Below, piece by piece: positions 9,201 to 14,922 of a stretch of DNA of 64,000 nucleotides (the stretch's first letter is position 1; the number at the start of each line of letters is the position of its first letter). The position numbers were made by a program, and so were the translations under genes. The stretch is from Streptosporangium lutulentum. GTDB taxonomy: Bacteria > Actinomycetota > Actinomycetes > Streptosporangiales > Streptosporangiaceae. The stretch is from positions 1,302,001 through 1,366,000 of the forward strand of contig NZ_JAUSQU010000001.1 of the NCBI RefSeq assembly GCF_030811455.1. Reading direction: 5' to 3'. The notes under the pieces were generated by a model, which was given only the letters and a program-made list of their open reading frames with translations, was not told the origin of the DNA and did not search any database.

Positions 9201-9312
9201 CGCCGAACGCGGCGATGCCGTGACCGCCGGGAAGGTGAGAACGGAGGCGATCGAGGTCTTCCGCATGTACGGTTCCCGCGAGTACGGAGAGCTCTGCCCG
9301 GCTCCTCTGTAA
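6214..9312 (+). CDS. AfsR/SARP-family transcriptional regulator (BTAD, NB-ARC, TPR)
   Basis: A 1032-residue multidomain regulator. The N terminus is an OmpR-like winged helix (MEFRLLGPVEVW, then GGAKPRTLLAALLL), followed by the bacterial transcriptional activation domain to about residue 250. A low-complexity Pro/Ser/Thr linker leads to an NB-ARC ATPase with a P-loop GAGGTGKSAL around residue 328 and a kinase-2-like MLVVLDDVA. The C-terminal third is built of tetratricopeptide repeats. Such proteins activate secondary-metabolite or stress genes by binding direct repeats near -35. The ATG at 6214 is preferred because GGGGAGG lies just upstream and the family N terminus starts here. Targets are not shown; a repeat cluster lies at its 3' end. 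Confidence 0.9.
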   Translation: MEFRLLGPVEVWVGDRQVSLGGAKPRTLLAALLLDEGRVVPAERLVAVLWGEDPPDTARAVLQTYVSSLRRSFDRAGLPSVIVSHRVGYLADIPAETLDRAVFERLVADGRKAAVEGRHHKASEALRAALALWRGPALGGISDSPLLTEAGRLDELRLTVTEERISAELALGRHDQLVGELTTLVARHPMHEHLRRDLMIALNGAGRRGDALTVYRQGRQVLAEELGIEPGPDLRQTHEAILRSDPSLSPTVSSEPTEPGTASPPVPPSAPLPSSPASPASSAPGSESGKLYQLPPAPADFTGRTDEIASLRASLAQPSAMPICVISGAGGTGKSALALCVAHEIADLYPDGLLYVELRGTTEAAATSEEVLGRLLRELGTPSPAIPATLEERANQYRTLLAGRRMLVVLDDVATERQARPLLPGSPGCAVLITSRNRLPSLAGAALTELGVLTQDAALALLSRIVGAERITAEADTARMVVRQCGFLPLAIRIAGARLASRRQWPVKLLVKRLNDERRRLDELMVGDQEVRASIGLSYELLTESARGALRHLGLLGLPHFSAWVAAAAIGTSPDEAEQELEQLVDASLVEVEGVDETGQVRYRLHDLIRLFARERAEAEESHEERTEAVTRVLGGWLWLIERMTVAEPLSRIAMRSSYRLATPVDPEVAQAVLADPPAWFRTAQETLIVGVELASAMDLDEIAVELASALCHSVFVVENLFEAWHRTHDAALAVARRNGNTAGEATLLAELGQLCYEQDRYHEAREYFSQALSMFRAAKDARGECATLVGLGNACREQGYLPEALHFLGRAEEMWRAQEDDAAVAHVKRLVGSIHLERGDFDRAWTDLQEALTLYELMGSSRGRALTMRTMALHHLARAEPDQAEKLAEQALRIFRELEDQLLESYAVRTLAKARIRLGRHDEALEPLEDALVITRSLRDRYGEAITLRTLGELHLAEGRLDEAESRLNQSVRLWEALDLPLFRARTLRDLAMVHAERGDAVTAGKVRTEAIEVFRMYGSREYGELCPAPL

Positions 9313-9377
9313 GAACGCTCCCCTGTAAGGACCGGCCACGGTTCTGTAAAAACGACTACAGGATCCTTACAGGGGAG
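9304..9377. promoter_or_regulatory. Cluster of TGTAA direct and inverted repeats after the AfsR-type gene
   Basis: CTCCCCTGTAAGGA (9318-9331) and TCCTTACAGGGGAG (9364-9377) form a perfect 14-bp inverted repeat. TGTAA also occurs as direct repeats at 9308, 9324 and 9345. The cluster spans the stop codon and the 125 bp before the next start codon. It could be an operator for the SARP-type regulator or a long-loop terminator; the sequence does not decide. Confidence 0.4.
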
Positions 9378-9437
9378 TTGAAGCGCCTTGGTGGATCCTT
9401 TCGGCGACGGAACGAACTGCCGAAAGAGGAAACACCG

Positions 9438-9923
9438 ATGAACGTCTTCTCCCCGTAGCACCGTGCGGGCGCCCGTGGCATCGCCGCAGGTGTGGCCGTC
9501 AGTGCGATCGTGGCCGTAGGCCTGGAAATCGTCGGGGTCACCCCGGTCTCGGCGGCCGGCCGCGACACGATCGTCTCCGCGGCCCAGGCCGAGCTCGGCA
9601 AGGCGAGTCGCAACAAGGAGAACCCCGCGGGAAGCGGCTGTAACTACCGCACCGGAGTGTTCCGGTCCTGGAAACCCGTGATCGGCCGCGGTTCCGCGGA
9701 CGGCGTCCGGTTCCGGAACAGCGAGTGGTGCGCCGACTTCTCCAAGTACGTGTGGACGAACGCCGACGTCCGTCACGCCGACATCGACGGTGACGGCCAC
9801 GACGAGATCATCTCTTTCTTCCCCGACGGCACGGTGCACGCCTGTCGCAACCGGGGCTGGGGCGATGCCACGGTCTACCACGGCGACGACCAGAAGGTCG
9901 TCGCCGGCGGCTTCGCCCCTTGA
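9438..9923 (+). pseudogene. Secreted amidase-like protein broken by an amber codon, with an FG-GAP-like tail
   Basis: An ATG at 9438 with upstream AAAGAGGAAA reads MNVFSP and then an in-frame TAG at 9456-9458. The same frame continues with a good signal-peptide core (GIAAGVAVSAIVAVGLEI, cleavage near VSAA) and a mature region beginning like wall-amidase proteins (IVSAAQAELGKASRNKEN, then SEWCADFSKYVW). It then runs abruptly into an FG-GAP/VCBS-like segment (ADIDGDGHDEIISFF) and ends. The gene therefore looks nonsense-mutated and probably internally deleted. A GTG at 9492 could start a 143-residue product, but would lose the positively charged n-region of the signal peptide. Confidence 0.55.
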
Positions 9924-9943
9924 GTTCCGGCCCCCTGCTCAGT

Positions 9944-9986
9944 GGTTCTCGGTCCGATCCCTGCGGATCGGACCGAGAACCGTTTT
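9944..9986 (+). terminator. 17-bp stem terminator with downstream T-rich tract
   Basis: A perfect 17-bp inverted repeat (9944-9960 with 9965-9981) has loop CTGC and is followed by GTTTTCG. It lies about 20 bp after the broken secreted gene. Confidence 0.8.
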
Positions 9987-10118
9987 CGCCGTTCTCTCCA
10001 TCCATGAAGAGCGACATGGATCCCACAAGCGGTGCTAACGGGCAAAGCACCAAGTTTGTCCTGAATGTTCTCTCCAGGAACGGTCAGGTGCCCGAAAGAT
10101 CGCCAGAGAATGGAGCAC

Positions 10119-10811
10119 GTGAGTGAAATGTCAGAAATAGTACTTTTGTCGGATCCTCGGATCCTCGAACTGAGAGTGGAGGAGTGCGGCGAACCTCTGG
10201 TCGACCTCCGTGAGATGGGGGTGTTCCGTATCGACATGCGGCTGGCGGACCCGGCGGGCGCCTTCGCTCACCTGCGGTCCAGTGTCGCCAGCAAGCTCGT
10301 GGCCGCGCAGACCCTGCTTCCGCGAGAACTCCGGTTCCTCGTCGTGGAGGGATACCGGCCGCCCGTGCTGCAGGAGCAGTATTTCTCCGAGTCGGTCGAG
10401 GAGTTGCGAGGACTCCACCCCGACTGGAGCGCCGAACGGCTCCGCTGCGAGGCCGGTCGTTACATCTCCCCGCCGGAGGTGGCGCCGCACGTCGCCGGCG
10501 CGGCCGTCGATGTGACCCTGTGCACGGACGCGGGGATCGAACTGATGATGGGAACGGAGGTCAACGCCACCCCTACCGGCCCCGACGGGGCGTGTTACAC
10601 GGCGTCACCCGACATCTCCCAGGAGGCCAGGGACAACCGTCGCACCCTGATCGGCGCGTTGACGGCGGTGGGCCTGGTGAACTATCCCACCGAGTGGTGG
10701 CACTGGTCGTACGGTGACCGTTACTGGGCGTTCGTCACCGGCGCCCCCAGCGCGATGTACGGCGCGAGCGGTGGCTCCGGCCTGAACGGCACGAGCGTTC
10801 CGGCAGGGTGA
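10119..10811 (+). CDS. VanX-like D-alanyl-D-alanine dipeptidase (M15 family)
   Basis: About 230 residues. Zinc-ligand motifs of the M15D/VanX family are visible: PHVAGAAVDVTL (the HxxGxAxD motif) and TEWWHWSYGDRYWA (the ExxH motif). The N-terminal part with LRFLVVEGYRPP matches the family, including the arginine that contacts substrate. Such enzymes hydrolyse free D-Ala-D-Ala. No vanHA or vanRS-like gene is nearby, so a housekeeping or wall-recycling role is as likely as glycopeptide resistance. There is no clear signal peptide. The start is uncertain: GTG 10119 has GGAG only 3 bases upstream, and ATG 10110 and 10128 are alternatives. Confidence 0.75.
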   Translation: MSEMSEIVLLSDPRILELRVEECGEPLVDLREMGVFRIDMRLADPAGAFAHLRSSVASKLVAAQTLLPRELRFLVVEGYRPPVLQEQYFSESVEELRGLHPDWSAERLRCEAGRYISPPEVAPHVAGAAVDVTLCTDAGIELMMGTEVNATPTGPDGACYTASPDISQEARDNRRTLIGALTAVGLVNYPTEWWHWSYGDRYWAFVTGAPSAMYGASGGSGLNGTSVPAG

Positions 10812-10834
10812 GGTCTCGCGGGCGGGCGGTGAAG

Positions 10835-10868
10835 CCCCGTGAGCGGCAGCGCGGCTCGCGGGTTTTTT
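10835..10868 (+). terminator. Rho-independent terminator with six T
   Basis: CCCGTGAGC and GCTCGCGGG pair with one G-U, over a 9-base loop, followed directly by TTTTTT (10863-10868). It lies 24 bp after the dipeptidase stop. The following 170 bases contain no gene that I can support. Confidence 0.8.
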
Positions 10869-11036
10869 GACGTCCGCCCGCGCGGCCGGACGGCGTGGAA
10901 TGGGCGGGCCGGGTCGGTTCGTTGTCCTTGTCGTCGCACGTGAGACGCCGGTCGGAGGAATACGGCGCCGGCCGTTCCGGAGGAGCCGCCAGGTTACATA
11001 AAGGGCACACTGGGACGAATCTTCGAAAATGGACTG

Positions 11037-11064
11037 TTGGAACGTGATCGCTATCACATAACAT
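11037..11064 (+). promoter_or_regulatory. Promoter whose spacer is a Crp-like palindrome, upstream of metNIQ
   Basis: TTGGAA (11037-11042) and TAACAT (11059-11064) are a good -35/-10 pair with a 16-bp spacer. The spacer is exactly CGTGATCGCTATCACA, which fits TGTGA-N6-TCACA at nine of ten positions. A protein bound there would occlude the promoter. The nearest gene downstream is metN, 335 bp away. Which regulator of the Crp/Fnr or another class binds is not known. Confidence 0.5.
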
Positions 11065-11069
11065 GTCGG

Positions 11070-11399
11070 GAATTAGGGTAAGCAGGTCACGTGTTGAGGC
11101 AGGCGTGAACGTGGCAGACGATGTCGGCATGACCCCGCAGGGCCGGGTCATGTGTCAAGGCATGTGTCAGGACGTGTGTATGGGGGCAATACCCCGCATG
11201 TGCTCTATGAGCTGCATGTGCTCGATGCGCTGAATTCTGCCCCCTGTCCGTTCCCTCCGTAAGGCCCTCAACCATGACCTGCACCGCGGACCATCTCGTC
11301 CTGCGTCGTCTGAGCCATCTCCCCTTCCACCCCGGCACGCGCTAGCCGTTTCCCCGTCTGAAGTCTTTTCGCCAGATTCACTGACGTTGGGGAACAGCT
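11070..11399 (+). other. Long putative metN leader with 18-bp tandem repeat
   Basis: About 330 bp without a convincing coding frame separate the promoter from metN. It contains two adjacent 18-bp units starting GCATGTGCTC (11196-11213 and 11214-11231, 16 of 18 identical), the earlier related copies CATGTGTCA(A/G)G at about 11150-11170, a GGGG/CCCC hairpin near 11183-11195, and GGTCATG (11146-11152) able to pair with CATGACC (11273-11279). A structured regulatory leader is possible. I could not match it to a SAM-I, SAM-II or SAM-IV consensus. Confidence 0.35.
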
Positions 11400-12413
11400 G
11401 TGATTGATGTGTCGGGCCTGAGAAAGGTCTATCGAGATCGGGGCCGCGAGGTGGTCGCCATCGACGGCGTCGACCTTCACGTCCGCGAGGGTGAGATCTT
11501 CGGCGTGCTCGGGCAGAGCGGTGCCGGGAAGAGCACTCTGCTGCGCTGCGTGAACCTCCTGGAGCGTCCCACCGCGGGCACCGTCTCCGTGGCGGGGCAG
11601 GAGCTGACCAGGCTGGGAGAGGGCGAGCTGCGCCGGGCGCGGCAGCGGATCGGGATGATCCACCAGCATTTCGCATTGCTGTCCTCCCGTACGGTCGCCG
11701 GGAACGTGGCGTTCCCCCTTGAGGTGATGGGAGTGGGGAAGGCCGAACGCGCCAAACACGTCGCCGAGCTGCTGGAGTTGGTCGGTCTGGCGGACAAGGC
11801 CAAGACGCATCCCGCGCAGCTGTCCGGCGGGCAGAAGCAGCGGGTGGGCATCGCCCGGGCGCTGGCGGGGAATCCTTCGGTCCTGCTGTCGGACGAGGCC
11901 ACCTCGGCGCTCGACCCGGGCACCACGCAGTCGATCCTGGCCCTGCTCAAGAGACTCAACCGGGAACTCGGCCTGACCATCCTGCTGATCACTCACGAGA
12001 TGAACGTCATCAAGTCGATCTGCGACTCGGCGGCCATCATGCGCGACGGCCGGGTCGAGGAGTCGGGGCCCATTCCGGAGCTGATCGCCAAGCCCGGATC
12101 CCGGCTCACCGCGGAGCTGTTCCCTCTTCCCGCGTCGGAGCCCGGCGCCGTCACGATCACCTTCACCGGACAGGCCGACGAGCCCGTGGTGTCACAGGTG
12201 GTCCGCACGTTCGACGTGGACGTCTCCATCCTCGGCGGGGTCCTGGAGGAGGTGGCCGGTGTCTCGGCCGGACGCCTTCGCCTGCGCCTCACCGGTGACG
12301 GGCGCGCCGCCGCTCTCACCTACCTGTCCGAGCGCGGCCTGCTGGTCGAGGAGACCCCGGAGACCGCGCGAGCCGGCGCCCCGGTCGCGTCGCAGGTGAA
12401 GGAGATCGCATGA
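11400..12413 (+). CDS. metN: Methionine ABC transporter ATP-binding protein MetN
   Basis: A 337-residue ABC ATPase. Walker A is GQSGAGKST (residues 38-46), the signature is QLSGGQKQRVGIARAL, and Walker B VLLSDEATSALD follows. The extra C-terminal NIL domain (about residues 255-320) is the methionine-sensing ACT-like domain diagnostic of MetN. It powers uptake of methionine at the cytoplasmic face of the membrane. GTG start with GGGGA upstream. The stop overlaps the metI start (ATGA). Confidence 0.93.
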   Translation: MIDVSGLRKVYRDRGREVVAIDGVDLHVREGEIFGVLGQSGAGKSTLLRCVNLLERPTAGTVSVAGQELTRLGEGELRRARQRIGMIHQHFALLSSRTVAGNVAFPLEVMGVGKAERAKHVAELLELVGLADKAKTHPAQLSGGQKQRVGIARALAGNPSVLLSDEATSALDPGTTQSILALLKRLNRELGLTILLITHEMNVIKSICDSAAIMRDGRVEESGPIPELIAKPGSRLTAELFPLPASEPGAVTITFTGQADEPVVSQVVRTFDVDVSILGGVLEEVAGVSAGRLRLRLTGDGRAAALTYLSERGLLVEETPETARAGAPVASQVKEIA

Positions 12414-13066
12414 CCTGGGACGAGATGGCTCCGCTGCTCGCGGAGTCGACGCTGCAGACCGTCCAGATGATCCTGTTGTCCACCCTGTTCACGGTGCTGA
12501 TCGGGCTGCCGCTCGGGGTGGCGCTGATCGTCACCGACCGGGGCGGGCTGTTCCCCTCTCCGGTGCTGAACCGGGTGCTGGGAGTGATCGTCAACATCGG
12601 CCGCTCGCTGCCGTTCATCGTCCTGATGATCGCGGTCATCCCGCTGACCAGGCTGATCGTGGGCACCACCATCGGCACCACCGCCTCGGTGGTCCCCCTG
12701 ACGCTCGGCGCCGCGCCGTTCTTCGCCCGGCTGGTGGAGACCGCGCTGCGTGAGGTCGGCAGGGACAAGGTGCAGGCGGCCCAGGCCATGGGCGCCAGTC
12801 GTACGACCATCGTGGGCAAGGTCCTGCTGCCCGAGGCGATGGCGGGCCTGGTCGCGGGGCTCACCGTGACCGTGGTCGCGCTGATCTCCTACTCGGCGAT
12901 GGCCGGGGCGATCGGCGGCGGAGGGCTCGGAGACCTGGCCATCCGCTACGGCTACCAGCGCTTCGAGACCACCCTCATGGTGGTCACCGTCGTCGTGCTG
13001 ATCGCGATCGTCCAGCTCGTGCAGACCCTGGGCGACGTCGTCGCCCGGCGTCTCGCACACCACTGA
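12410..13066 (+). CDS. metI: Methionine ABC transporter permease MetI
   Basis: A 218-residue permease with about five hydrophobic segments and the conserved EAA loop (VQAAQAMGASRTTIVGKVLLP). It overlaps metN by four bases, so the two are translationally coupled. Length and context match MetI, which forms the membrane channel of the MetNIQ importer. Confidence 0.93.
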   Translation: MTWDEMAPLLAESTLQTVQMILLSTLFTVLIGLPLGVALIVTDRGGLFPSPVLNRVLGVIVNIGRSLPFIVLMIAVIPLTRLIVGTTIGTTASVVPLTLGAAPFFARLVETALREVGRDKVQAAQAMGASRTTIVGKVLLPEAMAGLVAGLTVTVVALISYSAMAGAIGGGGLGDLAIRYGYQRFETTLMVVTVVVLIAIVQLVQTLGDVVARRLAHH

Positions 13067-13080
13067 TTCTTCGTCATCGA

Positions 13081-13115
13081 GAGGACCCGCCACGAGCGGG
13101 GGCCTCTGTTTTTCC
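13081..13115 (+). terminator. Attenuator-like hairpin between metI and metQ
   Basis: GAGGACCCGC (13081-13090) pairs imperfectly with GCGGGGGCCTC (13096-13106) over a 5-base loop, followed by TGTTTTTCCC. It lies inside the operon, so partial termination could tune the ratio of transporter to binding protein, or the 3' end could be processed here. Confidence 0.55.
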
Positions 13116-13134
13116 CACCCAAGAGGAGCACACC

Positions 13135-13977
13135 GTGCGTAAACTCTCCGCGATCGCATCCGTCGCGACCGCCCTGGTCCTGGCGCTCACCGCCTGCGGA
13201 TCGTCAGAGCCCGCCACCGGCGGCGGGGCGACGACCGCAGCCTCGGCCCAGGAGACGCTCAAGGTCGGCGTCAGCCCGGTCCCGCACGCGGTGATCCTGA
13301 AGTTCGTCAAGGACAACCTCGCCGCCAAGGAGGGGCTGAACCTGGAGATCATCGACTTCGCCGACTACGTGCAGCCCAACGTGCAGCTCGACGAGGGCCA
13401 GCTCGACGCCAACTACTTCCAGCACCGGCCCTACCTGGACGACTTCAACGCCTCCAAGGGCACCAAGCTGACCTTCGTCCAGGCGGTTCACCTGGAGCCG
13501 CTGGGGCTCTACTCCAAGAAGATCACCGACGCCGCCTCGCTGGGCCAGGGCGCGACCGTCGCCCTGCCGAACGACGCCACCAACCTGGGCAGGGCGCTGA
13601 AGCTGCTGGCCGACAACTCCCTGATCACCCTGAAGGACGGCGTCGGCGTCGCGGCCACCGAGCGCGACGTGGCCGACAACCCCAAGAACCTGAAGTTCCA
13701 GCCGCTGGAGGCCGCGCAGCTGCCCCGCTCGCTGGAGGACGTGGACGCCGCCGTGATCAACGGCAACTACGCGCTGGAGAGCGGCCTCAACCCGGCCGAA
13801 GACTCGCTGGTGCTGGAGAAGGCCGAGGGCAACCCCTACTCCAACGGCCTGGTGGTGAAGGCCGGAAACGAGAACGACCCGCGCGTGGTCAAGCTGGCGA
13901 AACTGCTCGCCGGCCCCGAGGTGAAGCAGTTCATCGAGCAGACGTACAAGGGTGCGGTCATTTCCGCCACAAGCTGA
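13135..13977 (+). CDS. metQ: Methionine-binding lipoprotein MetQ
   Basis: A 280-residue NlpA/MetQ-family solute-binding lipoprotein. The N terminus has a signal peptide ending in the lipobox LTAC with Cys21 as the lipidated residue, followed by a Gly/Ala/Thr-rich tether. The body has the family segments KVGVSPVPHAVILKFV, LDANYFQHRPYLDDF and VINGNYALESGL. It captures methionine outside the membrane for MetNI. GTG start with AAGAGGAG about 9 bases upstream. A long hairpin follows the stop. Confidence 0.92.
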   Translation: MRKLSAIASVATALVLALTACGSSEPATGGGATTAASAQETLKVGVSPVPHAVILKFVKDNLAAKEGLNLEIIDFADYVQPNVQLDEGQLDANYFQHRPYLDDFNASKGTKLTFVQAVHLEPLGLYSKKITDAASLGQGATVALPNDATNLGRALKLLADNSLITLKDGVGVAATERDVADNPKNLKFQPLEAAQLPRSLEDVDAAVINGNYALESGLNPAEDSLVLEKAEGNPYSNGLVVKAGNENDPRVVKLAKLLAGPEVKQFIEQTYKGAVISATS

Positions 13978-13986
13978 TGATCAACG

Positions 13987-14070
13987 GGCCACATCAATGA
14001 TCATTTACGGCAATCTTATGGTTTATCCGGAAAGATTTCTGATTTGATCATTGGTGTGGCCTCGTCTTTT
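13987..14070 (+). terminator. Long 17-bp inverted repeat followed by T-rich tract after metQ
   Basis: GGCCACATCAATGATCA (13987-14003) and TGATCATTGGTGTGGCC (14045-14061) pair at 16 of 17 positions over a 41-nt loop, followed by TCGTCTTTT. It probably ends the met operon. The long AT-rich loop is unusual for a simple terminator. Confidence 0.6.
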
Positions 14071-14149
14071 AAGCGAGCTTTAAGTGGCTGTCAATCGGTA
14101 GGCCGTACAACGGGGATGTCAGAAACCTCACCCCCGAGAGGCCCTCGAA

Positions 14150-14770
14150 ATGAGAATCACCACCCGAATCATGGTGGGCGCCGGCGCGGCCGCCCTCCTC
14201 GCGGTAGGCGCCCCGGTCGCGGCCAACGCCGCCACCCCCGGCCCCAACCCCGGTCAGGTCGTCACCGTGATCCCCGGCGGGTCCGGCTTCGGCTCCTCGT
14301 CCTCCTACGACACCTGGGGCTCGTACTTCTCCAGCGACGGGAAGGCGCGGGCGCAGGGCAAGGTCATAGTGAAGAAGACGTCCCAGAAGCAGTGGTACTG
14401 GAAGACGGAGTACAAAGTCGTCAAAGAGTGCAAATGGCACAAGGGCGACAAGAAGTGCCACTGGGTAAAGAAGCCCTACAAGAAGCACGTGTGGAAGTGG
14501 GTTCACGAGTACAACTACACCGTCAGCAGCACGCTCAAGAACTCCAAGTGGTGGGGTGACCCCCGGTACCGCTGCGCGTGGGAGACCTTCAGGGTCGTGA
14601 ACTTCAACGGTTCGAGCTCCTACAAGAGCTTCAAGAACTGCGGCAAGTCCACCGCGTCCTACTCCTTCAGCGGCAAGAACGCCAAGGACATCTACGTCAA
14701 GGTGAGCCGTGGCAGCTATGGCGAGCCGAAGGGCTACCACGGCAGCTGGAAGTCCATCTACAGCGCCTGA
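14150..14770 (+). CDS. Secreted Lys/Trp-rich protein of unknown function
   Basis: A 206-residue protein with a clear signal peptide (RITTRIMVGAGAAALLAVG, cleavage after about residue 27 at ANAA). The mature part starts with a Gly/Ser-rich stretch and then is strongly basic and aromatic, with KKTSQKQWYWKTEYKVVKE, CKWHKGDKKCHW and KKHVWKWVHEYN. Cysteines fall as a close pair (in CKWHKGDKKC) and a wider pair in the C-terminal half, suggesting disulfides. GAGAGG lies about 9 bases before the ATG. I do not recognise the family. Surface binding to anionic wall polymers or an extracellular antimicrobial role would fit the composition, but this is conjecture. Confidence 0.8.
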   Translation: MRITTRIMVGAGAAALLAVGAPVAANAATPGPNPGQVVTVIPGGSGFGSSSSYDTWGSYFSSDGKARAQGKVIVKKTSQKQWYWKTEYKVVKECKWHKGDKKCHWVKKPYKKHVWKWVHEYNYTVSSTLKNSKWWGDPRYRCAWETFRVVNFNGSSSYKSFKNCGKSTASYSFSGKNAKDIYVKVSRGSYGEPKGYHGSWKSIYSA

Positions 14771-14885
14771 TCCACCCGCAGTCACCCTTGATCCGCCTGT
14801 GGCCGCACCTGGCCGGCGACGGATCCACCCCCGAATGCAGGGCCGTGACCTCCTCCGAGGTCGCGGCCCTGCCGCGTTGTGGCAC

Positions 14886-14922
14886 TTCTCACCGAACATC
14901 AAACCGAGTAATGTTCGGTTTT
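14886..14922 (+). promoter_or_regulatory. Palindromic operator over a leaderless promoter
   Basis: ACCGAACAT (14891-14899) and ATGTTCGGT (14911-14919) form a perfect 9-bp inverted repeat with an 11-bp spacer; AACCGA-N7-TCGGTT is nested at its right half. A -10-like TAATGT lies at 14908-14913, nine bases before the ATG at 14923, with a weak -35-like TTCTCA at 14886-14891. A TetR-type repressor site at an acyl-CoA synthetase is a plausible reading. Confidence 0.5.

Noticed and set aside
10119..10811. Complete vancomycin-resistance locus around the VanX-like gene
   Set aside because: No vanH, vanA-type ligase or vanRS genes are adjacent, so only the single dipeptidase is supported.
11070..11399. 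SAM riboswitch before metNIQ
   Set aside because: The position fits, but I could not align the leader with the conserved blocks of SAM-I, SAM-II or SAM-IV; only local repeats and weak pairing are visible.
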